Part shown: piece after piece, positions 44,388 through 53,221 of the stretch | Layout: the number at the start of each line of letters is the position of its first letter | Numbering within the stretch: the first letter of the stretch is position 1 | NCBI GenBank assembly: GCA_964482955.1 | Contig: CAYZZW010000006.1 | Coordinates: 1 to 64,000 of the forward strand | Length of the DNA stretch: 64,000 nucleotides | Origin: JAPLSN01 sp964482955 | Lineage (GTDB): Bacteria; Spirochaetota; Spirochaetia; Treponematales; UBA12059 | Reading direction: 5' to 3' | The notes under the pieces: generated by a model | Told to the model about the DNA's origin: nothing | Databases searched by the model: none | What the model saw: only the letters and a program-made list of their open reading frames with translations | Translations under genes and position numbers: made by a program

Positions 44388-45227
44388 ATGGGCAACTCCG
44401 CGCTGTTGGCCTTCGCGGCCACGACCGTCGCCGGCCTCGCCACCGGCGTCGGCAGCCTCATCGCGCTCACCTCGAAACGCTCGACGACGCGCTTCCTGTC
44501 GGTGTCGCTCGGGTTCTCCGCGGGCGTGATGATCTTCGTGGCGCTCGGCGAGCTGTTCGGCGACGCCGTGAAGCACCTGACCGGCATCTGGGGGCCGCGC
44601 GGCGGCTACTGGGCGGCGCTCGCGGGCTTTTTCGGCGGCATGGGCCTCATCGCGCTGATCGACAAGCTCGTGCCCGAAGCGGTGAACCCGCACGAAGCCC
44701 GCGCCGAGGAAGCCGCCGAGCACGAAGCCGCGGGCGTGCCGAGCTGTCCCGACCTCGCGCCGCCGAAACACGGCGCCCGGCTACTCCGCATGGGCCTGCT
44801 CACCGCCCTCGTCATCGCGATCCACAACTTCCCCGAGGGCATCGCGACGCTCTTCGCCTCGCTCGAAAGCCCCCGCTTCGGCATTGCCATCGCCTTCGCC
44901 ATCGCCATCCACAACATCCCCGAAGGCATCGCCGTGTCCGTGCCGGTCTACTACGCCACCGGTTCGAGGAAACGCGCGTTCTGGTACTCGTTCGCCACCG
45001 GCCTGTCCGAGCCGCTCGGCGCGGCCATCGGCTACGTGTTCCTCCGGAACCATATCGGCGGGCCGCTCTTCGGCTTCGTCGTCGCGGCCGTGGCCGGCAT
45101 CATGATCTACATCTCGCTCGACGAGCTCCTGCCGTCCGCACGGGAATACGGCAAGCCCCACCTGGCGATGGCCGGCCTCTTCGGCGGCATGGCCGTGATG
45201 GGCGTGAGCCTCGCGCTGACGATCTGA
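44388..45227 (+). CDS. zupT: ZIP-family zinc transporter (ZupT-like)
   Basis: A metal uptake permease of 279 residues with eight membrane helices. The two hallmark metal-site helices are VIAIHNFPEGIATLF and AIAIHNIPEGIAVSVPVYYA (HNxPEG motifs). A long acidic, His-containing loop (PHEARAEEAAEHEAAG) lies between helices 3 and 4. The N-terminal FLSVSLGFSAGVMIFVALGE is also typical. ATG at 44388. Likely imports zinc or another divalent metal. Confidence 0.93.
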   Translation: MGNSALLAFAATTVAGLATGVGSLIALTSKRSTTRFLSVSLGFSAGVMIFVALGELFGDAVKHLTGIWGPRGGYWAALAGFFGGMGLIALIDKLVPEAVNPHEARAEEAAEHEAAGVPSCPDLAPPKHGARLLRMGLLTALVIAIHNFPEGIATLFASLESPRFGIAIAFAIAIHNIPEGIAVSVPVYYATGSRKRAFWYSFATGLSEPLGAAIGYVFLRNHIGGPLFGFVVAAVAGIMIYISLDELLPSAREYGKPHLAMAGLFGGMAVMGVSLALTI

Positions 45228-45234
45228 AGCGGGA

Positions 45235-45957
45235 CTACTTCCTCGGCACGAGCGCCCGCCCCGTCAGCAGCCAACGCGCCCAGTCGGGGCGGCCGTTCGA
45301 TTCGGCGCGGGCGGCGGCGGCTTCCTCGTCGTAGCGGACGAAGCGTATCGAGACGGCTGCATCGTCGAGCAGGACGTACGAAGCGTAGGCATTGAAGGTT
45401 TCCATGACGTGAGGCGGCGAGTCGTCGTCGTACGCGGGCAGGCCGACGCTGCCGGCGTTGATCAGCGTCGTGCCGTCGACCGAAACGACGCGCGGGACGT
45501 GGCTGTGGCCGAAGGCGGCCCTGGTCGTGGGTATGGCGCCGAGACGGCTCAGGATGGCCGCGGCGGATTTGACGCGGGCGTGGCCGTCGGACAGCTCTTC
45601 GAGAAAATAGTCCGTGTAGCTGCCCGGCGACGCGTGGAACAGGGTCAAGTCGCCGACCGTCAGGATCGGGGAGAACGACGCCAGCCACGCGAGCGAAGGT
45701 TCCGAGAGGCTGTCGCGCGTGAAGCGGAGGGTCGGCGAGGCGTCGGGCCGCCTGAGGACGTCGTCGTCGCAGTTGCCCATGACGCCGGGGACGTGCCGTT
45801 CCATGAGGAAGCGCGCCGTCTCCTCGGGCCAAAGCGGGCCGTAGAGCGTGTCGCCGAGGTTGTAGACGGCGTCGGCCTTTTCCCGCTCGAGGTCGGCCCA
45901 CACCGCCTCGAGGGCCGGCAGGTTGCCGTGGATGTCGGAGATCAGCGCGACGCGCAT
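45235..45957 (-). CDS. metallophosphoesterase (YfcE/MJ0936-like)
   Basis: A 240-residue calcineurin-like phosphoesterase. Metal ligands in order: SDIHGNLPAL (D, H), VYNLGDTLYGP (GD), VPGVMGNCDDD (GN; Cys-Asp in place of H-D), FHASPGSYTD (H) and AAFGHSHVPRV (GHSH). The replacement in the GNHD motif is common in this subfamily. Start ATG at 45957 (MRVALISDIHG), 17 bases after the lgt stop; last gene in that operon. Substrate unknown; phosphodiesters or nucleotides are possible. Confidence 0.88.
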   Translation of the reverse strand: MRVALISDIHGNLPALEAVWADLEREKADAVYNLGDTLYGPLWPEETARFLMERHVPGVMGNCDDDVLRRPDASPTLRFTRDSLSEPSLAWLASFSPILTVGDLTLFHASPGSYTDYFLEELSDGHARVKSAAAILSRLGAIPTTRAAFGHSHVPRVVSVDGTTLINAGSVGLPAYDDDSPPHVMETFNAYASYVLLDDAAVSIRFVRYDEEAAAARAESNGRPDWARWLLTGRALVPRK

Positions 45958-45974
45958 CGCCGTTTCCCTCGTCC

Positions 45975-47012
45975 CTATCGACGCTTGTCGCTTTTCCCGG
46001 CGTCGGCGCCCGAACCGTCGGGGGCGGACTTGTCGGTTGAAGCCGGCAAGCCGGTTCCCATGCGTTCTTCGGGGGTGTACTTCCGGTTCTTCGTCGCGAA
46101 GACGAACAGGAGCCCGCCCGCGATCATGAGCAGGCACAGCACCTGACCTTGCGAAAAGTTCCAGGGACTCGAAAACAGGTGGATGTTCGCGTCCGGGTCG
46201 GCGAGCGGCAGGACGTAGCCGAGCTGGGCGTCCGGTTCGCGGAAGTACTCGACGAAGAAGCGCACGAAGCCGTAGCCGGCGATGTACATGCCCGAGGCGA
46301 AGCCCTTCCACGGCATGCGCGGCCTCACGAGGAACCAGAGGACCAGCCACAGGAGGACGCCCTCGAACAGGGCTTCGTAGAGCTGCGACGGATGGCGCGG
46401 CAGGTTCACCATCGACGACGACGCCGTCATGCCGATCGCCTCAAGCGCCGTGCGCACCCAGGGTTCGCCCGCGCGGAAGGGTTCCGCGTTCGGGAAGACC
46501 ATACCGAAGGGTGAGGTCGTCACCTTGCCGTAGAGCTCGCCGTTGATGAAGTTGCCGAGCCGCCCGAAGGTGTAGCCGAGCGGCACCGACACCGCGATCA
46601 TGTCGGCCCACTGGAGATAATCGAGCTTGTGCCGGACGGCATAGATGATCGATCCGGCGAGCACGCCGATGAAGCCGCCGTGGAACGAGAGGCCGGAAAA
46701 TCCCGTGAAGTGCCAGTTTTCGTCCACCGGCAGCACCGCGAGCCAGGGCATGCGGAGGAAGACGCCCGACCGGTCGTAGAACAGGACGTAGAAGACGCGG
46801 GCTCCGACGATGAGCCCGAGGATCGCCGAGCCGAAGAAGCCGCCGATGTCGTCCTCGGAGAAGCCGAGCTTGCGGTTCTTCACCTGCCATTTGAACAAAA
46901 GGTAGGCGACCGCGAACGCGACCACGTACATGAGGCCGTACCAGCGCAGCAGGGGAAAGCCCGGGATGATTTCGGGCCGGATCCACGCGGGGAAATTCAC
47001 GAAGGCGGGCAT
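45975..47012 (-). CDS. lgt: prolipoprotein diacylglyceryl transferase
   Basis: Transfers diacylglycerol from phosphatidylglycerol to the lipobox Cys of prolipoproteins, the first step of lipoprotein maturation. The 345-residue protein has seven membrane segments. Conserved motifs: FHGGFIGVLAG, GRLGNFINGELYG, RHPSQLYEALFEG and GYGFVRFFVEYFREPD. The C-terminal ~40 residues are a polar tail beyond the usual end. AAGGAG precedes the ATG. It fits with the many lipoproteins in this window. Confidence 0.95.
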   Translation of the reverse strand: MPAFVNFPAWIRPEIIPGFPLLRWYGLMYVVAFAVAYLLFKWQVKNRKLGFSEDDIGGFFGSAILGLIVGARVFYVLFYDRSGVFLRMPWLAVLPVDENWHFTGFSGLSFHGGFIGVLAGSIIYAVRHKLDYLQWADMIAVSVPLGYTFGRLGNFINGELYGKVTTSPFGMVFPNAEPFRAGEPWVRTALEAIGMTASSSMVNLPRHPSQLYEALFEGVLLWLVLWFLVRPRMPWKGFASGMYIAGYGFVRFFVEYFREPDAQLGYVLPLADPDANIHLFSSPWNFSQGQVLCLLMIAGGLLFVFATKNRKYTPEERMGTGLPASTDKSAPDGSGADAGKSDKRR

Positions 47013-47046
47013 GCTCGCTCCTTGGGCGATACGGACCCGGGCGGCC

Positions 47047-48189
47047 TCAGGGCTTGAAGCCCTGCTGGATCGCCTTGGCCAGTTTGTATTTGTAGAGCTG
47101 GTTTTCCTTGCGGAGCTGGCCGATCTCGTACTGCTGGGACCGCACGGTCTCCACGAGGTCGGCCTGCGTGAGGGCGCCGGACTGCAGGAGGTCTTCCACG
47201 TATTCCTCGCGCGCCTCGAAGTCGATCTCCGCCTCGAGCTCGGCGGCCTGGAAGGACTCGTCGAGCAGGTCTTCGGTGAGGAGCTCGTCCTCCTCGTCCT
47301 CCGCGGAGACGATCTTGTCCGCGATGCGGTAGACGGCCTGCGCCAGGAGCGACTGCGGCTTGTAGCGGATGACGGGGATGCGGCTCCCGAGGGCGATGTC
47401 CTGGAAGGCGTCTCGGGCGATGACGCCGAGGTGCTCGAGCCCGACGTTCAGGTACTCGCCCGCCGAGCGGCGGATCTTGGACGCGCGGTCCGCGGTCTTC
47501 GGGTCCTCCAGCATGTTGAGGACGAGGCGCGGCCGGAACGCGGTCATCCGCCCGGCCAGCTTCGCGTGGCTCTCGGGATCGATCTGCGCCACCTTGTCGA
47601 GGATCGCGGGGATGAAGATCTTCTGGAAGCTGGCGCCGTCCTTCCGGAGGCTCTCGAGGAACAGGAACGCGGGCGACTGCTTCTTGAAGCTCGAGTACAT
47701 GAGCCGGAACACGGCGTTCTTGAGGAAAAGGTACGCGTTGAGCGTGGCCGTGAGGGCGGGCGTGGTCACCACGATGCCGCGCGAGGACATGAGGAAGAAG
47801 TCGAGGATGTTCGTGCTCGTGCCGGCGCCGAGGTCGAGCACGAGGTAGTCCGCCTCCATGCCGAGGAGGCGGCGGATGAGCGCGGCTTTCTGCTTCTGGT
47901 TGATGTTCGCGAGCCCGGGGATCTCGGCGTCGCCGGGGACGAAGCGGAGGCCGGGGTAGTCGGTGTCGAGGACGATCTCGGAGAAGTCGGAACCCGGCGT
48001 CGACAGGAAGGTGCCGATGCCCTTCTTGACGACCGGCATGCCGAGGATGATGTGGAGGTTCGAGGCGCCCAGGTCCAGGTCCGCGAGCACGACCCGCTTG
48101 CCCGCCTGGGCGAGCGCGATGGACAGGTTGGCCGCGACGAGGGATTTCCCGACGCCGCCCTTCCCGCTCGCGATCGGCAGTATGTGCAT
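47047..48189 (-). CDS. MinD/ParA-like P-loop ATPase
   Basis: A 380-residue deviant-Walker ATPase. N-terminal PIASGKGGVGKSLVAANLSI contains the signature KGGVGKS loop; DLDLGASNLHIILG and VLDLGAGTS are the switch regions. It resembles FlhG/MinD-type positioning proteins. Residues beyond 290 are an acidic extension (SAEDEEDELLTEDLLDE) followed by a helical EIGQLRKENQLYKYKLAKA tail, which could bind a partner; a membrane-targeting amphipathic helix is not obvious. GGAGG precedes the ATG. No min or flagellar genes are nearby, so the cargo is unknown. Confidence 0.85.
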   Translation of the reverse strand: MHILPIASGKGGVGKSLVAANLSIALAQAGKRVVLADLDLGASNLHIILGMPVVKKGIGTFLSTPGSDFSEIVLDTDYPGLRFVPGDAEIPGLANINQKQKAALIRRLLGMEADYLVLDLGAGTSTNILDFFLMSSRGIVVTTPALTATLNAYLFLKNAVFRLMYSSFKKQSPAFLFLESLRKDGASFQKIFIPAILDKVAQIDPESHAKLAGRMTAFRPRLVLNMLEDPKTADRASKIRRSAGEYLNVGLEHLGVIARDAFQDIALGSRIPVIRYKPQSLLAQAVYRIADKIVSAEDEEDELLTEDLLDESFQAAELEAEIDFEAREEYVEDLLQSGALTQADLVETVRSQQYEIGQLRKENQLYKYKLAKAIQQGFKP

Positions 48190-48207
48190 GCCCTTCCTCC
48201 CGGTCGC

Positions 48208-48657
48208 CTAGTCGGCGCTGGCCTGGTCGTCGACCGCGGCGGGGGTCGGGGTAACGGACGCCGCGGACGCGCGGACGAGGGACGCCGCGCAGAAACCCGC
48301 CACCGCCAGGTCGTAGCCGAGCGCGAGCGCCACCACGCCGAGCCGCGACGCGTCCTCGGGGGCGAGGCCCTGGCCGGCGACCAGCGCGAACACGCGCGTC
48401 GCGGCGAAGGGCAGGAACGCGGCGGCGCCGACCGCCTTGGCGAACGCGACGAACGACGCGAGCCGCCCGCCGCCCTCCCCGTCGCGCCAGAGGAAAAAGA
48501 GCGCCGGCGCGCAGAAAAGCTGCGGCAGGATCATCGCCCGGAAGAGGAGCTCGCCCTCGGCCGAGGGGGAGACGACGGACCTGACGACGGCCGATAGGGC
48601 CGCGAAACGGACGAATTCGAGCGCGGCGCCCGCGAGATACGGTTTCTTCCTATTCAT
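48208..48657 (-). CDS. small four-helix membrane protein
   Basis: A 149-residue hydrophobic protein of unknown function with about four membrane segments (EFVRFAALSAVVRSVV; MILPQLFCAPALFFLW; AVGAAAFLPFAATRVFALV; LALGYDLAVAGFCAASLV). It is first in a four-gene minus-strand operon with the ParA-like protein, lgt and the phosphoesterase. A TAGACT hexamer lies 11 bases before the ATG. Divergent from ctpA. Confidence 0.65.
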   Translation of the reverse strand: MNRKKPYLAGAALEFVRFAALSAVVRSVVSPSAEGELLFRAMILPQLFCAPALFFLWRDGEGGGRLASFVAFAKAVGAAAFLPFAATRVFALVAGQGLAPEDASRLGVVALALGYDLAVAGFCAASLVRASAASVTPTPAAVDDQASAD

Positions 48658-48715
48658 AATGCGCCATCAGTCTAAAGACCGCCCACCCACCCGTCAAGCC
48701 TTCCGTAATCGAGGA

Positions 48716-48746
48716 TTGACCCGGAACGGAGAAAGCGTGGTACATT
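48716..48746 (+). promoter_or_regulatory. promoter of leaderless ctpA
   Basis: TTGACC (48716-48721), 19-base spacer, TACATT (48741-48746), then seven bases to the ATG at 48754. No ribosome binding site. Confidence 0.6.
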
Positions 48747-48753
48747 CTACGCC

Positions 48754-50208
48754 ATGGCCACCAAACGTTTCCCCGGCCGCGACGCGATCGCCTGGATCGC
48801 CTTCGCCGCCCTCCTCCTCGTCTTCTCGAGCGCCCTCGCGTTCGCCCAGGACCGCGACAACGACGCCTACTTCGACACCCTCCGCTCGGTGTTCGACTTC
48901 GTCATGAACAACTACGTCGACGAGGTCGATCCCCAGGTCCTCTACGAGGGCGCGATGAAGGGCATGCTCGATTCGCTCGGCGACCCGTACTCGACTTACA
49001 TGGACGAGGCGCTGACGAGCGATTTCAACGACACGACCACCGGCAACTTCGGCGGCCTCGGCCTCTACATCCAGAAAGTCGCCCCCGACTCCCTCAAACC
49101 CGGCGACAGTCCCTACGTCGAAATCGTGGCGCCGATCGAGGACACGCCGGGCGCCCGCGCCGGCATCCGCCCGGGCGACTACATCTCCGAGATAGACGGC
49201 GAGTCCACCGCGCCGCTCACGATGGACGAAGTCCTCCTCAAGCTCCGCGGCACGCCCGGCACGCAGGTGACCATCACCGTGCTCCGCGGCGAGTCGATCA
49301 CCTTCAAGTCGACCATCACCCGCGCCGTCATCGAGGTGCCGACGATCAAGAAGGCGATGCTGCCGGACGGCACGGCCTACCTCCGCATCATCGAGTTCAC
49401 GCCCCAGACGCCCACCCGCATCCGCGAGGCGATCGACTGGTTCAAGTCGCAGGGCTACCGGGCGATGGTGATCGACCTCCGCAACAACCCCGGCGGCCTC
49501 CTCGCGTCGGTCATCTCCATCGCGGACCTGTTCCTCGCGGACGGCGTCATCGTCTCCACGAAATCGCGCGTCGTCTACGAAAACGCGGTCTACAAGGCCA
49601 AGCCGGACCTGGCGGTGCCAGCCAACGTGCCCATCGTCGTGCTCGTCAACAAGGGCTCCGCGAGCGCCTCCGAGATTCTCGCCGGCGCCCTCAAGGACCA
49701 CCGACGCGCCTACCTCGTGGGCGAGAAGAGCTACGGCAAAGGCGCCGTCCAGCAGATCATCCCGCTCGGCGACGGCTCCACCGGCTTCAAGCTGACCATG
49801 TCGCGCTACTACACCCCGAGCGACGCGAACATCGACAAGAAGGGCATCCAGCCCGACCTCGAGATCCTCGAGCCGGCGCTGTCACCCGAGGCGGAAAAGG
49901 ACCTCACAAAGCTCTTCGAGGACAAGACCATCGAGAACTGGGTGAAGGCCCATCCGGAAGCGACCGAGAAGGAGCGCGCCGCCTTCGTCCGCGGCCTCAT
50001 CTCGGGCGGCGTCCGCCTGGACGAGCGCGTGCTCGGGAAGCTCCTCCGCAACGAGTTCGACAAGACGAAGGACGCGCCCGCCTACGACCTCGATTACGAC
50101 CTCCAGCTCCAGGAGGCGCTCAAGCTCATCAAGTCGGGCCAGCTGCCCTCGCTCCTCTCGCGGACGAAGACCGTCCGCGAGCTCCAGGACGCCTCCGCGA
50201 AGAAATAA
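48754..50208 (+). CDS. ctpA: C-terminal processing peptidase (S41, CtpA)
   Basis: An exported serine protease of 484 residues. A signal or anchor segment (IAWIAFAALLLVFSSALAFA) is followed by the Tsp/CtpA N-terminal region, a PDZ domain (GGLGLYIQK ... GARAGIRPGDYISEIDGE), and the catalytic core: MVIDLRNNPGGLLASVI, then GSASASEILAGALKDHR with the serine, and GEKSYGKGAVQQ with the lysine. All key residues are present. The substrate could be envelope lipoproteins or peptidoglycan enzymes. Its stop overlaps the rsmE ATG (TAATG). Confidence 0.94.
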   Translation: MATKRFPGRDAIAWIAFAALLLVFSSALAFAQDRDNDAYFDTLRSVFDFVMNNYVDEVDPQVLYEGAMKGMLDSLGDPYSTYMDEALTSDFNDTTTGNFGGLGLYIQKVAPDSLKPGDSPYVEIVAPIEDTPGARAGIRPGDYISEIDGESTAPLTMDEVLLKLRGTPGTQVTITVLRGESITFKSTITRAVIEVPTIKKAMLPDGTAYLRIIEFTPQTPTRIREAIDWFKSQGYRAMVIDLRNNPGGLLASVISIADLFLADGVIVSTKSRVVYENAVYKAKPDLAVPANVPIVVLVNKGSASASEILAGALKDHRRAYLVGEKSYGKGAVQQIIPLGDGSTGFKLTMSRYYTPSDANIDKKGIQPDLEILEPALSPEAEKDLTKLFEDKTIENWVKAHPEATEKERAAFVRGLISGGVRLDERVLGKLLRNEFDKTKDAPAYDLDYDLQLQEALKLIKSGQLPSLLSRTKTVRELQDASAKK

Positions 50209-51065
50209 TGCGACAGTTCGTGCTGCCCCCGGAATATTCCGGGGGCGACGTCCTCGTCCTGACGGGGGACCGCGCCCGCTACTTGCGGAAGGTCCTCCGC
50301 CTCGGCCCGGGCGACCGCTTTCCCGGCATCGACGAACGGGGCCATCGCTACGAACTCGAGATCGCCGACGCCGACCGCGCGCGGGTCCGCCTTCGCGTCC
50401 GGCCCGCGAACGCGGCCAGCGCCTCGGGCGGCGCCGCCGACGGCGCGGTCTTCCTCGCCGACGTCCGACCGGGAACCGCGGCAAGCGCGACCGGCGCGAC
50501 GAACGGCATCACCGCCCCGACGGGCGAACCGGTCCGCATCACGCTCGCGCAGTGCCTGCCCAAAGGCCCCAAAATGGACCAGATCGTGCGCCAGGCCGTC
50601 GAGGCGGGCGTCGAGCGGATCGTCCCCGTCCTGTCGTCGCGCTCCGTGGCCACGGGCGACGAAGGCCCCGGCCGCCTCGAGCGCTGGCGGCGCGTCGCGC
50701 GCGAAGCCGTCCAGCAGTCGGGCTCGGGCGCCGCGCCGACCGTCGACGCGCCCGTCCCCCTCGCCCGGCTCGCGGACGCGCTCGGCCCCGCCGCCGACGG
50801 CGAGCTCCGCCTCTTCCTCCACGAGCTTCCCCTTGCCAGCGCCACGCTCCACCGGTATTGTACGGTACCGCCCCGATCCGTCGTCCTCTGCGTCGGCCCG
50901 GAAGGCGGACTGTCATCCGAAGAGACCTCGCTCCTCGAGGCGGCGGGCTGGAAACCGCTCTGGCTCGGCCCGACCGTGCTGCGCGCGGAAACGGCCCCCA
51001 TCTTCGCCGTCGGAGCCCTCCGGATGATCCTCCTGGAGCGTGCATCATGGACACCGAACGCATAA
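50208..51065 (+). CDS. rsmE: 16S rRNA m3U1498 methyltransferase
   Basis: A SPOUT-class methyltransferase that methylates N3 of U1498 in 16S rRNA. The 285-residue protein has an N-terminal PUA-like part (YLRKVLRLGPGDRF) and the knotted C-terminal domain: LAQCLPKGPKMDQIVRQAVE, VVLCVGPEGGLSSEE and LGPTVLRAETAPIFAVGAL. An inserted Ala/Gly-rich stretch at 65-105 makes it longer than the usual ~245. It shares one or two bases with the ctpA stop and overlaps the next gene by 19 bases. Confidence 0.92.
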   Translation: MRQFVLPPEYSGGDVLVLTGDRARYLRKVLRLGPGDRFPGIDERGHRYELEIADADRARVRLRVRPANAASASGGAADGAVFLADVRPGTAASATGATNGITAPTGEPVRITLAQCLPKGPKMDQIVRQAVEAGVERIVPVLSSRSVATGDEGPGRLERWRRVAREAVQQSGSGAAPTVDAPVPLARLADALGPAADGELRLFLHELPLASATLHRYCTVPPRSVVLCVGPEGGLSSEETSLLEAAGWKPLWLGPTVLRAETAPIFAVGALRMILLERASWTPNA

Positions 51066-51793
51066 AACGCGTTTCCATACTGAAAGTGCCCGTCGACATC
51101 CTCGCCGAAGAGGACATCGAGGACGTCGTCAAGTCGATGTTCTCGGACGGCCGCAACCACCAGATCGTGCTGCTTTCGCTGTGGGACCTCATGAAGGCCC
51201 GCCGCTTCGCGGACTTCCGCACCATGATCAACGGCGCGTCCCTCGTCATCCCCATCTCCTCGGCCATCGTGAAGGCGGCGAGGTTCCTGAAGCGCGCGGA
51301 ACCGGTGCGCTACCAGCCCTTCGACTTCGTCATCAAGCTGCTCAACGTCCTCGACCGCTGGAACAAGACGGTGTACCTCTTCGGCGGCACGCGGAAGACG
51401 CTCGCCAAGGCGGAGCGCAACCTGCGCGACACCTACCCGAACGTCCGCATCGTCGGCCGCTACCACGGCTGGTATCCGAAGGCGATGGAACCCGCCATCG
51501 TCGAGGCCGCGCGCAAGGCCACGCCCACGCTCCTCCTCGTCGGCCAGGGCGTGCCCGGCCGCGAACGCTGGATCCCGCGCGCCATGAAAGCCTTCAACTC
51601 CGGCCTCTACCTCTGGTGCTCCGACCTCTTCGACGTCTTCGCCGAGCGCAGCCCGAAGCCCTCGCGTGCGCTCTTCGACAAGGGACTCGAGTGGCTGCCC
51701 TACACCGCGCGCCACCCGTGGAAGGCGGTCCGCTTCCTCACCTTCCTGCGCTTCAAGTTCCTGTTGCTTTGGTACCGCATCCGCGGGCTGTGA
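51047..51793 (+). CDS. WecG/TagA/CpsF-family glycosyltransferase homologue
   Basis: A 248-residue member of glycosyltransferase family 26. KTVYLFGGTRKTLAKAERNL, the RIVGRYHGWY block and LLVGQGVPGRERWI are the family's core motifs. However the segment that normally reads L-x-P-D-G-x-G is here SLVIPISSAIV, so the catalytic Asp and adjacent Gly are missing. It may use another substrate or be non-catalytic. The ATG at 51047 has GGAG eight bases upstream. It ends the ctpA-rsmE operon. Role in surface polysaccharide is inferred. Confidence 0.8.
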   Translation: MDTERIKRVSILKVPVDILAEEDIEDVVKSMFSDGRNHQIVLLSLWDLMKARRFADFRTMINGASLVIPISSAIVKAARFLKRAEPVRYQPFDFVIKLLNVLDRWNKTVYLFGGTRKTLAKAERNLRDTYPNVRIVGRYHGWYPKAMEPAIVEAARKATPTLLLVGQGVPGRERWIPRAMKAFNSGLYLWCSDLFDVFAERSPKPSRALFDKGLEWLPYTARHPWKAVRFLTFLRFKFLLLWYRIRGL

Positions 51794-51804
51794 CGCCAAG
51801 GATA

Positions 51805-51860
51805 TTTTGCCACGGAGCGAAGCTTAGCGAGTACCCGAGCGTTGGCGCAGAGACACACAG
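51805..51860 (+). repeat. intergenic CCACGGAG / CGCAGAGACACA repeat, split
   Basis: TTTTGCCACGGAG (51805-51817) and GCGCAGAGACACACAG (51845-51860) match two halves of a purine-rich intergenic motif, separated by about 27 unrelated bases. I recall the motif from many bacterial genomes. It is related in style to 25471-25581. No gene lies in 51794-51924. Confidence 0.5.
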
Positions 51861-51924
51861 GAAGACGAGAGAGTAAAAACTCGCGAACCATACGCGCCGA
51901 ATATGCGCTGTTCGGCAGGGGCGT

Positions 51925-52980
51925 TTACCGGAACGCGGGCAACTTTTCGAAGAGCGCGGGCAAGTAAGCTTCAAAGGACTGACCACTCGTTTCGTATCCT
52001 TCGAGAAGTTCGTAGAACGGCTTCACGAGCGTCAGTCCGCCCTTCGTCTCCCGCTCCGCGTCGCCGGCGCTCCTCTGAAACATGCGGTTGTCCAAAGCCC
52101 GGACCAGGCACTCGTAGGCGAACACGTCCACGCTTCCGTAGGAGCGCCTGAGCGGGCCGTTCTTCCTTGCGTCGAAATACGCAGCGAGCTTTGGCTTGAA
52201 CGGCCGGTACGCGGCCACGACGAGTCCGTTGACGTACGAATGCAGGTACTCGTGGGCGTTCAAGCCGTTCGAGTGGCTGCCGGGGCTCTCGACGCTGTAG
52301 CGGTACTTTTCGAATTCGGCGCCGATCGCGCTGTAATGTTCGTCGAGCAGATTCGGGACATTGGCGATCACGTACGTGTCCGGCCTCGGCGCGCGCAGGT
52401 ACGCCCATACCGCGCGGAGATCGGCGGATACCCGCCCGGCGTCGTACGAGGCTATTTCCTCGAGGTACGCGGGTTTCACTTCGTTCCACACGGTTTCGAG
52501 TCCGGCCTTTTCCCAGAAATCGTTGAGCAGAGCCGGGAAACCGGCAAGGCGCGCGAGCGCGTGCGGGTAGCCGTACTCCGCGTTCGGCCGTATCCGCCTG
52601 AAGGGATGGTCGGAGCTGAGACCCAGCGCGTAATCCTGGTAATGGAACGGGTACAGACCGACCCGGTCGTACCAGCGCTTCCATTCGGCCGTTTTTTCCG
52701 GACAGGCGGCCAGGTTCGCGGCCACCCGTTCGCGCACGAGCGCGCGTACCGGATGCATCGCCTCGCCCTCGGCTTCGTCGTCGAAGCCCATGGCGTTCGC
52801 GAACGCCATGACGGCGAACACGCGCCGGTCGGCCACCGCGATGAAATCCGCGTTGCCGACGATTTCGTCCGCATGCTCGAACCGTACGGGTTCGACGAGT
52901 TTTTCGTCGAACGGCGCGGGTCCGCAGGCGGCCAGAATGGTCGTCATCGCACAAACAAGCACGCGATCTTTTTTCGTCAC
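51925..52980 (-). CDS. lipoprotein with HExxH metalloprotease-like motif
   Basis: A 351-residue predicted lipoprotein. Signal MTTILAAC with the lipobox Cys at residue 19. A zincin-type motif HEYLH lies at 243-247, with H243, E244 and H247 in a helix (NAHEYLHSYVNGL). The overall pattern resembles DUF4932-type proteins. The candidate third ligand could be the Glu in VFAYECLVRALDNR, about 55 residues later. GTG at 52980 has AGGG six bases upstream; a longer frame to 53085 has no such site. GC content is lower than neighbours. Function unknown; peptidase activity is inferred from the motif. Confidence 0.7.
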   Translation of the reverse strand: MTKKDRVLVCAMTTILAACGPAPFDEKLVEPVRFEHADEIVGNADFIAVADRRVFAVMAFANAMGFDDEAEGEAMHPVRALVRERVAANLAACPEKTAEWKRWYDRVGLYPFHYQDYALGLSSDHPFRRIRPNAEYGYPHALARLAGFPALLNDFWEKAGLETVWNEVKPAYLEEIASYDAGRVSADLRAVWAYLRAPRPDTYVIANVPNLLDEHYSAIGAEFEKYRYSVESPGSHSNGLNAHEYLHSYVNGLVVAAYRPFKPKLAAYFDARKNGPLRRSYGSVDVFAYECLVRALDNRMFQRSAGDAERETKGGLTLVKPFYELLEGYETSGQSFEAYLPALFEKLPAFR

Positions 52981-53122
52981 TTGATTCCCTCTCAATGCGG
53001 AGTCCGGAACGCCGCGAAACAATAACGTTTGAAGCACGGGTACGCAAATCCCGTCTTTGACGAAGACGGACGCAAGCCGTAGCATGAATACCTTCCTATT
53101 AAAAAAAGGCGCGCTTTGCGTG

Positions 53123-53152
53123 TCGACTTGCCAAGCAAGGTATCAGTATAAT
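53123..53152 (+). promoter_or_regulatory. promoter of the exported protein gene at 53222
   Basis: TCGACT (53123-53128), 18-base spacer, TATAAT (53147-53152). The -10 hexamer is a perfect consensus. A leader of about 65 bases follows. Confidence 0.65.
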
Positions 53153-53221
53153 CTGCGGGCGCACGACCCGGACCGCGGCCTCTCCCGCGCGCCCTCATCG
53201 CGTGCGCGGGGAGTGCCCACG

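Noticed and set aside
51794..51924. Possible short gene after the tagA-like gene
   Set aside because: Only short frames without ribosome binding sites; the sequence is the split intergenic repeat.
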